Below, piece after piece: positions 26,238 through 34,748 of a DNA stretch of 64,000 nucleotides. Where the stretch lies: the NCBI GenBank assembly GCA_030123525.1, contig CP126125.1, positions 3,534,001 to 3,598,000 of the forward strand, read 5' to 3'. A model generated the notes under the pieces. It was not told where the DNA came from. It was given only the letters and a program-made list of their open reading frames with translations, and did not search any database. Position 1 is the first letter of the stretch. Every line of letters begins with the position of its first letter. Position numbers and translations under genes: made by a program. Source of the stretch: ELB16-189 sp018266435. Its GTDB lineage: Bacteria > Bacteroidota > Bacteroidia > Cytophagales > Cyclobacteriaceae.

Positions 26238-27119
26238 TCAACCGACTGGAATGGTCAATCCCTGCCTTTTGTGCAGGGCTTTTCTTTTGGATCATTCCAA
26301 GAGTTTTATGCCTTAAGAAAACCTTACGCTGCATAGGCCATGGGAGTTTGATAGTGAAGCGATTGATGTGGCCTTTCATGGTTGTAATCCTCTACCCATT
26401 TTGCGGTTACTTCATTGGCTTGTTCAATGGAATAAAACAAGTTGGCATCCAGCACATCTTCCCGATAGGTTTTATTAAAGCGTTCGATGATGGCATTCTG
26501 TTGGGGTTTGCCTTTCTGTATGCGGCTCCATTCGATGTGGTTATTTTTCATCCACCATTGAAATCGTTTCGATCGAAACTCTGGTCCATTGTCGGTCCGT
26601 ATTCTTACAGGTTTTCCATGACACTCGATAATACGCTCAAGGATTTCGATCACCCTACGGGCCGGTAAGTTAAAATCTGCTTCAATGCCTTTGCATTGCC
26701 GGTTGAAGTGATCGATGATGTTCAAGGTGCGAATCCTTCGCCCGTTGTCCAGCGCGTCACTCATGAAGTCCATGGCCCATTCCTGATTGGCTTTTAGCGG
26801 AATAGAGATGGGATTGGCCGGGTTGTCCTTAATGCGTCTGCGTAGCTTTTTACTTAACGAGAACCCTTCTCGCTCATAGACTCTGCGAATTTTACTATCG
26901 CCTAAGCCCGGATGTTTCTTCTGTACCAGTTTAATCACTTTCGTTCTTCCTTTACGGCTGCTGCCAATAACTTCTTCAATCGCTTTTTTCACTACGGCAT
27001 CTTTGGTGGGCATTCGCTTTTGGTAATACTTTTTCGTTCGTGAGCACCCCACCACCTTACACGCCTGAGCATGGCTCATCTGGTGGTACTCTGCCAGATA
27101 CTCCAAGACTAGTTCCAAT
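26238..27119 (-). mobile_element. Truncated IS3-family insertion sequence
   Basis: The segment carries the OrfB transposase and a short tail, but the part upstream of OrfB, where OrfA (about 90 codons) and the left inverted repeat should be, is missing and replaced by an unrelated gene at about 27119. The right boundary is uncertain, placed between the transposase stop (26324) and the remnant frame. A hairpin CCCTGC/GCAGGG at about 26262-26279 lies in the tail. No target duplication could be identified. Confidence 0.6.
26324..27118 (-). pseudogene. IS3-family transposase OrfB, 5'-truncated
   Basis: The frame has 264 residues with a TTG first codon. It starts at an HTH_21-type segment ('EYHQMSHAQACKVVGCSRTKK') and continues into an integrase (rve) domain. 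The DDE triad is present: D in 'EWAMDFMSDAL', D in 'RIRTDNGPEF' and E in 'QQNAIIERFNKTYRED', with the closing 'NHERPHQSLHYQTP'. OrfB of IS3 elements is normally made by -1 frameshifting from OrfA, which is absent here. The catalytic domain is intact but the element should be immobile on its own and probably unexpressed. Confidence 0.85.
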
Positions 27120-27656
27120 TTTCAAGAGTATCTCATACTCCTCTATTGTACTCGGCTCTACTGGTTTTGTTTTCTCAACTCTGGCAAAGTGTGGAAGTTT
27201 TGGGAGTAAGCTTTGGCCCGTTACTACCCTTGGTCTGATTGTTATAATCTCCACCTTTGTTCCCCCATCTACGGAAGATAAGTGGAGAAGGAACTCAGCA
27301 TAGTAACTTAATGGCCTTTTCTTTTTATCAAAATAAATTTCAGATGAGCCTATTGCATTACTGTATCTCAAATAATAATCGCCCTCTGATGCTACTTTAA
27401 CACTTTTCTTTTCTTCCAAAAAATATTGAAGCTTCTTCCCGCTGAGTTGTTCGAGTCTCATGTATCGATAACCTGGCAACCCACTAAATCCCTTCTCTAT
27501 AGCACCGCGAGCCTCATTTGCTGAAAAACTAAAAATATAGAAAGTAGGATTTTTTTTCTCCAGCGAACGAGTCGTTTGAGCTAAAGATTCTGAGGCAGTG
27601 GCTATTAAAAAAAAGACAAATAGCCTGAGAAGGTAGACCGTTGTACTTATGTTCAC
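27057..27656 (-). pseudogene. Exported protein gene disrupted by the IS fragment
   Basis: The protein starts with a signal peptide (about 1-26, 'LFVFFLIATASESLAQ') and reads as a 180-residue soluble domain with 'YYLRYSNAIGSSEIYFDKKKRPLSYYAEFLLHLS'. After 'EEYEILLKI' (about 27120) the frame runs into transposase DNA out of phase, giving a foreign 18-residue tail that ends at 27057. The native C-terminus is therefore lost and the visible stop is accidental. No family was recognised. It lies 12 bases after the frameshifted gene upstream, so the two probably formed an operon. Confidence 0.65.
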
Positions 27657-27668
27657 TCCTTAACTCTC

Positions 27669-28378
27669 CTAATGGATACTTAGGTGATTTGATTTTACCA
27701 ATTTCAATTCCATCGAATCACTTTTCGTACTACGATTCAAATCCACTCTGTACAAAAATGTAATTTTATTTGTCCTGATCTTCTTGTCAGAGTAGAATTC
27801 AAATGAATACATTACCCTTGCACCTTCAATCGATGTTACTCGTGTCTCTTCTGGCAATTGTTTAAAATTCTTTACAATAAACCGGCTGTCCTTGAAAGCA
27901 TCTATTCCCTTTTCAAGGCAGGTCATTTTTACTGCCTTAAGACTAATGTTAGAAGTGCCCCCCAATGACAAATCAATTATCATGTCTTTAATACCTTCTT
28001 GTGCAAAATCAGAGTCGAACCATAAGTAGGCATTAATTTTTTTGTTGTCACCTGGCTCGACTGAACTACGATGTTTGATTGCGGGCTGTTCACTATGTGA
28101 TAATGGTTCACAATGCTTTCTCCTTTTTTTGCATGCGAGTCTTCCTCGCAATAGGTGACTCCCTTGGATGTAATTTTTGCTTTTTTGAGTTTCTGACTCA
28201 GTACATTTAATTCGATAAGCTTATCAGTCCTAAGTTGATTCGCAAGTCTTCCAATCTCGGCTTCATCTGCCGTAACATTCGACTCTTTAAGAATTTCAGC
28301 AATAGAAAATTCTCTCCTGTCATTCCTGCGTTCGTACAAGTACCGCAAGATTATGTCAAGCTTTTCTGATTGTTTCAT
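27669..28378 (-). pseudogene. Winged-helix-like gene split by a homopolymer frameshift
   Basis: Two same-strand frames (28378-27980 and 28151-27669) overlap and join sensibly at a run of seven Ts at 28037-28043 (A7 on the coding strand). Adding one A links 'NIVVQSSQVTTKK' to 'INAYLWFDSDFAQEGIKDMI', giving one protein of about 236 residues. The N-terminal part (1-75) looks like a winged-helix fold ('IILRYLYERRNDRREFSIAEILKESNVTADE'), and the 'NSPQSNIVVQSS' linker is common in such proteins. The rest is beta-rich with no recognised family. It could be a genuine mutation, a sequencing error, or programmed slippage. Confidence 0.6.
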
Positions 28379-28534
28379 ATCTCAAAAAAATCAGTCGGAG
28401 TTTAACGAAGTACTTAATGTTATGTCGACCGAAGAAAAAGCGCCAGTCTATGTTTACTCGATGCCTTCCTGCTCAAGTCTAACTTTCAAAAAAATCTGGC
28501 TGTCAAGTAAGGTTGCACTACCGCGTCGAGGCAC

Positions 28535-29020
28535 TCAATCTATACAACCACCTAAAACTATCTTTGTCAATTTGCCGTTTTGGAAGTAAAAGTTATTAAG
28601 GCAAAACTCAAATTCGTCCTTAATAACAAACTTATTTGCTTTTGCCGAGTCATCGATTTTAAACAGCTTAACAAAATTGTCCTTCAACATCCCTATCTCA
28701 ATTCCACCAGCCAGTTTTACCCCCTGACTAACAATTTCGGCACCATAAAATATTGAGCCTTTTCTGGCATTCAAAAACGAAAAAGAATTACTGCTGTGCC
28801 TAAATGTTACTATCGAGTCCACACCATTAGGCCCCATTTTTCGCTCCTTTGTCATTTTCCATTTAACGACCTTGTGTATGTTCGATGGACCTACCTCAAA
28901 CCCGAAAGGAAGAGTCGAAAACTTGGTATCGACAACCACAATGGAGCTTTTATCCTGGCCATTGGAAATGACAAAAGCTGTTACGATACAGACAAATCCC
29001 AAGATGAATCTCATAAGCAT
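28535..29020 (-). CDS. Small exported protein next to the Rhs fragment
   Basis: The 161-residue protein has a signal peptide of about 20 residues ('FILGFVCIVTAFVISNGQ') and a beta-rich mature domain ending 'FYFQNGKLTKIVLGGCID'. ATG codons at 29020 and 29014 are both possible. An AAGG lies 4 bases before the first. It begins 1 base after the stop of the Rhs/M23 fragment, so the two are probably co-translated. This is the standard place for an immunity protein, and a periplasmic immunity protein would suit a peptidoglycan-targeting M23 toxin. No family was recognised. Confidence 0.65.
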   Translation of the reverse strand: MLMRFILGFVCIVTAFVISNGQDKSSIVVVDTKFSTLPFGFEVGPSNIHKVVKWKMTKERKMGPNGVDSIVTFRHSSNSFSFLNARKGSIFYGAEIVSQGVKLAGGIEIGMLKDNFVKLFKIDDSAKANKFVIKDEFEFCLNNFYFQNGKLTKIVLGGCID

Positions 29021-29021
29021 T

Positions 29022-29912
29022 TTACCTTATTGATATTTGGCCTTGTAGTTTGATTTGAAGTGGTGCTTTTGTAAACACCACATTTTTGTTCGCTTGCCCG
29101 TTAGTTAACCCTGGATTTTGCTGCCTAGGCAACAAAACCTTGCCATTTAGCCCCCTTACTTCATAGTGAAGGTGCGGGGCCGTTCCTATTCCAGTATTTC
29201 CGATTTTTCCAATTTGCTGTCCACGAGCTACCTGAGAGCCGTTCGCAATTTTATCTGTAGAACCGGATTGTAAATGGAATAGGTTATGAGTTTTTCCGTC
29301 AGTTCCTTTAATAGATAGGAAGTTACCTGCACCCTCTTTTTGAAAGCCCTTTGTTACAGTGCCATTTACCGGTGCAACGACCTTAGCACCATCTGTTTTG
29401 CTATTATCTGAGTTGACTATATCCACGCCGTTGTGTGGTCTCTCTGTATTGTACACGGGATGGCATCTATTTGGGTCGACCTCAGAAGTAATTTGAGGGT
29501 TTTCGGTTGGAGACGTCAACATCTTATTATCGTGTGCCGTTTCTGCCGCCTGTTGGTTTGCATAAGGGCCATATTCAGCACCCGTTGAGCCATCAGAATA
29601 TTTAATATCGAACTTCTCTAATCCCTCTAATTCCCTGTGAGCAACAACCTGATTTTCGCTGAACGCATAAGGTGAGTTGTAAACATATTTGTCGGCTAGT
29701 GGATCGATATTAAAGAATCTTCCAATTTCCGGCTGATGGTTTCTCCACTTGAACTGATCCCAGTCGAGACCAAGATCATCAATATGCTCCTGATCTTGAA
29801 AAAGCTTGAGCGTATTTGGTACAGAACCTTCTCTTTGATACTTATTAAACGAAAGGCCGAAGGGGTAAAAGTCCTCGCGATTCAAAAAATTGCTATACAG
29901 TTTATAGTGCAA
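29022..29912 (-). pseudogene. Orphan Rhs C-terminus with M23 peptidase tip
   Basis: Residues 1-95 are the end of an Rhs core: 'EDFYPFGLSFNKYQREG', 'QDQEHIDDLGLDWDQFKWRNHQPEIGRFFNIDPLADKY' (shown in parts) and 'SPYAFSENQVVAHRELEG'. The variable tip (about 145-270) is an M23/LytM metallopeptidase with 'HNGVDIVNS' (zinc His and Asp) and 'TAPHLHYEVRG' (HxH). Such a tip would cut peptidoglycan cross-links. The first codon is TTG, and an in-frame TAG lies only about 30 bases upstream, close to the tRNA gene. More than a thousand residues of a normal Rhs protein are therefore missing, which makes this an orphan tip. Confidence 0.8.
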
Positions 29913-29959
29913 ATCCTTAATCTGAATTTTGGGCGTAATCGTAAGCGATTGCTAATCAG

Positions 29960-30032
29960 AGCGGGAAACGAGGCTCGAACTCGCGACCCTCAGCTTGGGA
30001 AGCTGATGCTCTACCAACTGAGCTACTCCCGC
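29960..30032 (-). tRNA. tRNA-Gly (anticodon CCC)
   Basis: Read on the minus strand it folds as a complete tRNA. The acceptor stem is GCGGGAG/TTCCCGC, the D arm GCTC..GAGC, the anticodon stem TCAGC/GCTGA around the loop TTCCCAA, and the T arm GCGAG/CTCGT around TTCGAGC. No CCA is encoded. The anticodon CCC reads GGG glycine codons. Its 3' end faces the accessory island 25.4-29.9 kb, which begins 47 bases away. This is the usual geometry for island insertion at a tRNA 3' end. Confidence 0.93.
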
Positions 30033-30128
30033 TTGTGATTCCAAAATTCAACAATCAAAATTCAAAATCCAAAAAAAAGATTTTTTTGAAGAGATTTATA
30101 CTGACGTCTGATTATATGTTAAGGATTC

Positions 30129-30164
30129 AAAAAAAAAGAGGCTGTTCTTTTTAAACCAGCCTCT
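30129..30164 (-). terminator. Terminator of the sigma-DUF4097 operon
   Basis: GAGGCTG (30138-30144) pairs with CAGCCTC (30157-30163), with an A-run on the left that becomes a T-run on the minus transcript. It lies 16 bases past the last DUF4097 stop codon. Confidence 0.85.
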
Positions 30165-30179
30165 CCTAAAAATTGAATT

Positions 30180-31022
30180 TTATTTTTTTCGAAGAAAAAT
30201 ATCTCCGTTGTAAGTCTGAATACTTACCTCGGGCCCTCCCCCGTTTACATCTACTTTTACCCAATCGTCAATCTGCACTTTGTAAATACCCGTTTTGGTT
30301 TCGGTTTTGGTAACCGGGCTTCCTTTTTTTACCTGGGCATCGAAGCCGGAATAAATTTCTCCTTGCTTAGTCTTCATTTTAACATTCGCCTTCAGCGAGG
30401 CTGGGAAGGTAAGGTCAATGTTGCCATTAAAATTGGCATAGCTTAACGGTGTATCAGGGGTTAGCTTGTCATACACTATTTTGATATCGCCATTGTATGT
30501 TTCGGCCACTACTGTGCCTGAAATCCCTGTAGCCGTTATCGCTCCGTTGTAATTAGTTAATTCCACAATTCCTGTGATATTGTTAACCTCCAGGTCTCCG
30601 TCATTGTACGTTTTCACTTTTAAACTCACCGTAGACGGAACTTCAACAATCACATTCATGCGGTTACCCCAATTATCTGAATTGATTTTAACAGTATTTT
30701 GATACTCGGATGCTTCTAAGTTCATGGTACCGTTGCTGATTTTTTTTAATCCTTCTTTGTTGGTTGTGCGGTTTCGGTGGTCATTATCGTTGTCATTGTT
30801 GTTGTCTTCAACTGTTTCGGGTTCATTTTCTTCTTTATCAGAATACTTTACCCACACATCTTTGCGGGCTGTTCCTTTCACTGTAACTGATCCGGTTTTA
30901 ATATCAACAATTACTTTTACCGCGCCCGTGGGGTTTGAAAAGGGTACTGTAAATTCTCCGGAGTTTTGTGCCTTCAGCAAAAAACTAGTCAGAATAAAAA
31001 ACGCACTCAATAGTATTTTCAT
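30180..31022 (-). CDS. DUF4097 beta-strand-repeat exported protein
   Basis: The 280-residue protein has a signal peptide (about 1-18, 'LSAFFILTSFLLKAQ'). The mature part repeats 'YNGxI..TGISGxV..ETYNGDIKI' and closes with 'VSIQTYNGDIFLRKK', the ladder of DUF4097 beta-helix-like strands. An acidic insert near residues 68-88 is rich in Asp, Asn and Glu. The family is frequent downstream of ECF sigma factors in Bacteroidota, and its role is unknown. It is the last gene of the four-gene operon, 25 bases after a paralogue, and is followed by a terminator. Confidence 0.85.
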   Translation of the reverse strand: MKILLSAFFILTSFLLKAQNSGEFTVPFSNPTGAVKVIVDIKTGSVTVKGTARKDVWVKYSDKEENEPETVEDNNNDNDNDHRNRTTNKEGLKKISNGTMNLEASEYQNTVKINSDNWGNRMNVIVEVPSTVSLKVKTYNDGDLEVNNITGIVELTNYNGAITATGISGTVVAETYNGDIKIVYDKLTPDTPLSYANFNGNIDLTFPASLKANVKMKTKQGEIYSGFDAQVKKGSPVTKTETKTGIYKVQIDDWVKVDVNGGGPEVSIQTYNGDIFLRKK

Positions 31023-31047
31023 TTTTTAGTTGTTTTATTTTTTCAGT

Positions 31048-31911
31048 TTATTTTTCTTTTACAATCACATCGCCATTAAACGTTTCAAAATCTTGTAACA
31101 CCCCGCCATTGCCCACTTTAAATCGGTTATGACTTATTTTCAGTTTAATGCCATTCTCACTTTGCTTTTTTTCTAGCACTGCCGGTAGCTCTTGCAGTTT
31201 ATCCACGTTGGTGTAAAGTGATCCATTAAAACTTTTAAAGCTTATCGTTGCCGAAAGTCCTTTTACAAACCAGGCGTTGATGTCACCATTCAATGAATAA
31301 TACTTGCCATCTTGGTTGGGGTTACGCAAATAATCAATATCTACATCACCATTAATTGTATTGGCGCTTGCGTACCCCTCTAATGCGGTAAGTTTAATCG
31401 CTCCATTAACATTGGTTGCTTTCACCATTCCTTTCATACCTGACACCACAACACTTCCCTGATTTATCGTTCCTACTTCGAGATGGATGTAAGCCGGCAC
31501 TTTCACAATAAAATTGAAGACATAATCGTAGGGCGGATTGCAGTCACTCTCATCACAATCCCAAGAGTAACCCCAACCGTTTTGGTGTTTTTTTCTTTCA
31601 TAGCTAAAATGATTGCAGCCATTACTCACATACACGATCAGTGTATCCAGGCGGTCAATCTGTTTTAGTTGTAGTTCTTTTTTACCTTGTTCAAGGCGGG
31701 TATCGGTCTTTGCTTTGATGGTTCGCTCGGCTTCAATCAAAATTTTATCTCCATCATAACCCTCTGCTTTTATCGAGCCGTTTACATTGGCCAGAATTAG
31801 CGTATTGGCCGGGGATTTTTTTTCAAATTTCAGTTCTTTGATAATCTTATCAGTAAATACCTGGGCATAGCCACAACAGGTACTCATCAGCAGTATAAAT
31901 ATGACTTTCAT
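31048..31911 (-). CDS. DUF4097-like exported protein, paralogue
   Basis: The 287-residue protein has a signal peptide (about 1-16, 'FILLMSTCCGYAQ') and beta-strand repeats: 'NVNGSIKAEGYDGDKILIEAE', 'VKATNVNGAIKLTALEGYASANTINGDVDIDYL' (in parts) and the closing 'DFETFNGDVIVKEK'. It matches its downstream neighbour in plan and ending, so the two arose by tandem duplication. A Cys/Asp-rich loop ('SWDCDESDCNPPYDY') is special to this copy and could be disulfide-linked or bind metal. It lies 5 bases after the HEAT-repeat gene. Confidence 0.83.
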   Translation of the reverse strand: MKVIFILLMSTCCGYAQVFTDKIIKELKFEKKSPANTLILANVNGSIKAEGYDGDKILIEAERTIKAKTDTRLEQGKKELQLKQIDRLDTLIVYVSNGCNHFSYERKKHQNGWGYSWDCDESDCNPPYDYVFNFIVKVPAYIHLEVGTINQGSVVVSGMKGMVKATNVNGAIKLTALEGYASANTINGDVDIDYLRNPNQDGKYYSLNGDINAWFVKGLSATISFKSFNGSLYTNVDKLQELPAVLEKKQSENGIKLKISHNRFKVGNGGVLQDFETFNGDVIVKEK

Positions 31912-31916
31912 TTTTT

Positions 31917-32693
31917 TTAGATTAACACATTGATACTTTCTTTAATGCGCTGTTTCACTTCTTTTGGGGTTTGTTTTTGTTCCAGTACTTTTTTCAGTTC
32001 CTTAACCGAAGATTTTTCTTGCAGGGCAGCCATCAATTCAGCCAATGCTACCTGAACGAGTGGCGACTGTTGCCGGGCAATGGATTTTACCAAACCTTCA
32101 CGAACAGCAGGAGACTTGGAATACCCGCGCAAAGCTTCAAGTGCAGCCAGCCTGACGTTCACGCTGGGGTCTTCGTTGAGTGTCTTAAATAATGCCTCTG
32201 TTACTTTTTGGCTCGGCCCTTTGATTTCTTCACTGAGGCTTACGGCCTTTAATCGGTCAGTAGCCGATTCATTTTCGAGCAGCGAAATCATCATCATTTC
32301 TTTAAGACTGGTAACTTCATCGGCCAATACTTTCACTTCGCTTTTTTCGGTTTGTTTTTGAAATACCTGCCCCACCATAAAACCAATAACAAGCAAGAAA
32401 GAGACAGCTATCCATCTTGAAAACAATGAGTCTGCTACCCCTCCAAAACGGATTGCCTTCAATCTGTTTTTTTTCCTAGCTTTTAACATTTTATAAAAGG
32501 CACGGTCGGTTTCCTGTGACGGTGTGGGCGAAACAACCCGATCTATACCCCCATCAAGTGCGGCTAGTTCATGCAGTTGGGTTAACTCTACCACTCCGTC
32601 TGCTATGAGTTTTTCCAATTGCAGTACATCCGAGGGTTCGGCAACTCCTTCGTTGTACTTGCTGATCAGTTCTTGTATCTTATTATGGTCCAT
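31917..32693 (-). CDS. Membrane protein with HEAT repeats, putative anti-sigma factor
   Basis: The ATG at 32693 was preferred over a GTG at 32708, giving 258 residues. The cytoplasmic N-terminal third (about 1-80) has the 'ISKYNEGVAEPSDVLQLEKLIADG' opening seen in Bacteroidota anti-sigma factors. One TM helix lies at about 95-112 ('WIAVSFLLVIGFMVGQVF'). A periplasmic part follows, with HEAT-like helical repeats ('DPSVNVRLAALEALRGYS', 'SPLVQVALAELMAAL'). Its place right after an ECF sigma gene supports sigma sequestration, with the HEAT region as the sensor. This is inference; no zinc-binding ZAS motif is visible. Confidence 0.75.
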   Translation of the reverse strand: MDHNKIQELISKYNEGVAEPSDVLQLEKLIADGVVELTQLHELAALDGGIDRVVSPTPSQETDRAFYKMLKARKKNRLKAIRFGGVADSLFSRWIAVSFLLVIGFMVGQVFQKQTEKSEVKVLADEVTSLKEMMMISLLENESATDRLKAVSLSEEIKGPSQKVTEALFKTLNEDPSVNVRLAALEALRGYSKSPAVREGLVKSIARQQSPLVQVALAELMAALQEKSSVKELKKVLEQKQTPKEVKQRIKESINVLI

Positions 32694-32704
32694 AATGCTT
32701 CTGT

Positions 32705-33256
32705 TCACATGTTTTTTTCAACTAACCGGTATACCTCTTTCAGTTCTTGTAATGCACGAAATACTTTTACTTTTACCGTACCTTCTGAGCACCCCAGTAT
32801 CTCGCCTATTTCTTTATATTTTTTTTCCTGGTACTTACTCAGTAAGATAATTTCACGTTTTTCTTCCGGAAGTTTATCAAGCGCCAGAGCAAGCATCCGG
32901 TGCTCTTCTTCACTTTGCCAACTGGCAAGCGAGTCGGTTTTGTCTTTAATTTGCTCCTCCCATTTTTCTACATTTTCATGAATGATTTTGTTCTTTCGGT
33001 AATGGTCATTTTTCACATTGCGCGCAATATGAAAAAGCCAGGTGCGAAAATCACCGTCTGCGCGAAACAAGTGCTTGTACTTTAAAATTCGCATAAACGT
33101 ATTCTGAACCAAATCTTCTGCCACTTCACGCTCGCGAATCAATCCAATAAAAAAACCTAACAATGATCGCTTATAGCGTTCATAAAGCAGGCCTAGTTTT
33201 TCGGGGTCACCGTCCCGCACTTTGGCCATCAATGCATTGTCTGAAAGGGCTTCCAA
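32705..33256 (-). CDS. ECF RNA polymerase sigma factor
   Basis: The 183-residue sigma-70 factor has region 2 (about 20-90: 'RYKRSLLGFFIGLIREREVAEDLVQNTFMRILKY' in parts, 'DFRTWLFHIARNVKNDHYRK') and region 4 (about 125-175: 'LDKLPEEKREIILLSKYQEKKYKEIGEILGCSEGTVKVKVFRAL' in parts). There are no extra C-terminal domains. It heads a minus-strand operon with a HEAT-repeat membrane protein and two DUF4097 proteins, so it probably answers an envelope signal and also autoregulates. The divergent neighbour is a GH16 glucanase with 92 bases between the genes. Confidence 0.93.
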   Translation of the reverse strand: MEALSDNALMAKVRDGDPEKLGLLYERYKRSLLGFFIGLIREREVAEDLVQNTFMRILKYKHLFRADGDFRTWLFHIARNVKNDHYRKNKIIHENVEKWEEQIKDKTDSLASWQSEEEHRMLALALDKLPEEKREIILLSKYQEKKYKEIGEILGCSEGTVKVKVFRALQELKEVYRLVEKNM

Positions 33257-33348
33257 GTATTGTTGTTCGGGTAGGGAAACTTACGATTTTTTAAAAGGTT
33301 ACAGCAATCCAGCTATTTAATTACAATATTTAGGTGAAAATAAATGCC

Positions 33349-34146
33349 ATGAATGCCCTAATTTTCTTTTTGCTATTGCTGAGCGGTTCATTGTATGATC
33401 ACTTCAGTTCAGAAAAAAGAAAGCTGGTCTGGTGTGATGAGTTTGACTACTCCGGCCGGCCCGACTCCACACGCTGGAATTATGACCTGGGTGACGGCTG
33501 CCCCACCGTGTGCGGATGGGGAAATAACGAAGCCCAATTTTATACTAAAAGCCTTAACAATGCACATGTTGAAAACGGAATGCTTACTATTGAAGCTATC
33601 AAAGAAACTAAAAACGGAAAAGAGTTTACCAGTGCACGGCTGGTAACTAAAAATAAAGGCGATTGGAAGTATGGCCGTGTAGAAGTTCGCGCCAAATTGC
33701 CGCACGGTAACGGCACCTGGCCTGCTATCTGGATGCTACCTTCCGACTGGAAATATGGCGGCTGGCCTGCCAGTGGTGAAATAGATATTATGGAACATGT
33801 TGGCTTTGACCCGGGTGTAATTCATGGCACTCTACACTCAGAAAAATACAATCACGTTAAACAAACTCAACAAGAAGGAAAAACACTTGTTCCTGATTGT
33901 TCAGAAGTATTTCATATTTATTCCGTTGAATGGACAGAAAATCAAATTGATTTTTATGTAGATCAGACCCCCTACCACACGGTTCAAAAAAAACCAGCTG
34001 ATGATTTTCGCGGGTGGCCGTTCGATCAGCGCTTTCATGTAATCCTCAACCTGGCTGTAGGCGGAAACTGGGGCGGTATGAAAGGCATTGACCCAACTAT
34101 CTGGCCACAAAAAATGATGGTAGATTACGTGCGGGTATATCAATAA
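33349..34146 (+). CDS. Glycoside hydrolase family 16 beta-glucanase
   Basis: This exported endo-beta-1,3 or 1,3(4)-glucanase-type enzyme has 265 residues from the ATG at 33349; an alternative GTG at 33334 adds five residues. A short signal peptide covers residues 1-16. The catalytic signature is 'GEIDIMEHVG', with nucleophile E144, D146 and acid/base E149, and W-rich subsite residues 'GTWPAIWMLPSDW' precede it. The closing 'MMVDYVRVYQ' strand is family-typical, so the single GH16 domain is complete. No SusC/D or T9SS C-terminal domain accompanies it, so it is likely periplasmic or freely released. Confidence 0.94.
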   Translation: MNALIFFLLLLSGSLYDHFSSEKRKLVWCDEFDYSGRPDSTRWNYDLGDGCPTVCGWGNNEAQFYTKSLNNAHVENGMLTIEAIKETKNGKEFTSARLVTKNKGDWKYGRVEVRAKLPHGNGTWPAIWMLPSDWKYGGWPASGEIDIMEHVGFDPGVIHGTLHSEKYNHVKQTQQEGKTLVPDCSEVFHIYSVEWTENQIDFYVDQTPYHTVQKKPADDFRGWPFDQRFHVILNLAVGGNWGGMKGIDPTIWPQKMMVDYVRVYQ

Positions 34147-34178
34147 ATGGTAAGTTGCAGTATTCGTCATCGCAGCTT

Positions 34179-34748
34179 ATGTTTCATCAAACCAGAAAAT
34201 TAATCCTCGCCTCGGCTTCTCCGCGCAGGCAATATTTGCTTAAAGAAATTGGACTTACATTTACTGTTGATCCTCCGCATATTGATGAATCTTTTCCCGG
34301 TGATATGCCTGCGGAAAATGTTCCCTCCTACCTTGCAGAAAAAAAGGCTAAAGCATTGTTATTCAAAATCACCGATGAAATTGTAGTGGCCTCAGACACA
34401 GTAGTAATCTTAAAAAATAAAATCCTAAACAAACCACAAGACCGTAATGAAGCCATTGAAATGCTCTCTCGGTTAAGCGGAAATACCCACACCGTCATCA
34501 CTGCCGTATGTTTACTCAGTCAAGAAAAATGCGAGTGTTTTGACGACCGGACGGAAGTAACATTCAAAACATTATCGAAAGAAGAAATTGAATTTTATGT
34601 TGATCATTACAAGCCCTACGACAAGGCCGGGGCGTATGGCGCACAAGATTTTATCGGCATGGTTGCCATAGAAAAAATTGTGGGTTCATATTTTACCGTA
34701 ATGGGTTTGCCCGTGCATCAGGTTTATGCACGTCTGCAGTCATTTTAA
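34179..34748 (+). CDS. maf: Maf-family nucleoside triphosphate pyrophosphatase
   Basis: Maf proteins hydrolyse non-canonical or dTTP/UTP-type nucleotides to monophosphates. The ATG at 34179 (189 residues) opens with 'RKLILASASPRRQYLLKEIGL', the Maf signature; a TTG at 34155 would add eight unlikely residues. Other conserved parts are 'VVASDTVVILKNKILNKPQD', 'MLSRLSGNTHTVITAV' and 'YDKAGAYGAQDFIGMVAIEKIVGSYFTVMGLP' (in parts). The 3' end overlaps the convergent glycosyltransferase by 9 bases. Confidence 0.94.
   Translation: MFHQTRKLILASASPRRQYLLKEIGLTFTVDPPHIDESFPGDMPAENVPSYLAEKKAKALLFKITDEIVVASDTVVILKNKILNKPQDRNEAIEMLSRLSGNTHTVITAVCLLSQEKCECFDDRTEVTFKTLSKEEIEFYVDHYKPYDKAGAYGAQDFIGMVAIEKIVGSYFTVMGLPVHQVYARLQSF

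Noticed and set aside
26056..26379. 107-codon minus-strand frame across the transposase tail
   Set aside because: It spans two unrelated segments in a frame different from both the transposase and the downstream remnant, so it is accidental.
29960..29985. Search for a direct repeat of the tRNA-Gly 3' end as an attachment site near 25.2-25.9 kb
   Set aside because: No match longer than about 8 bases in the right orientation was seen by eye, so no attachment site is reported.
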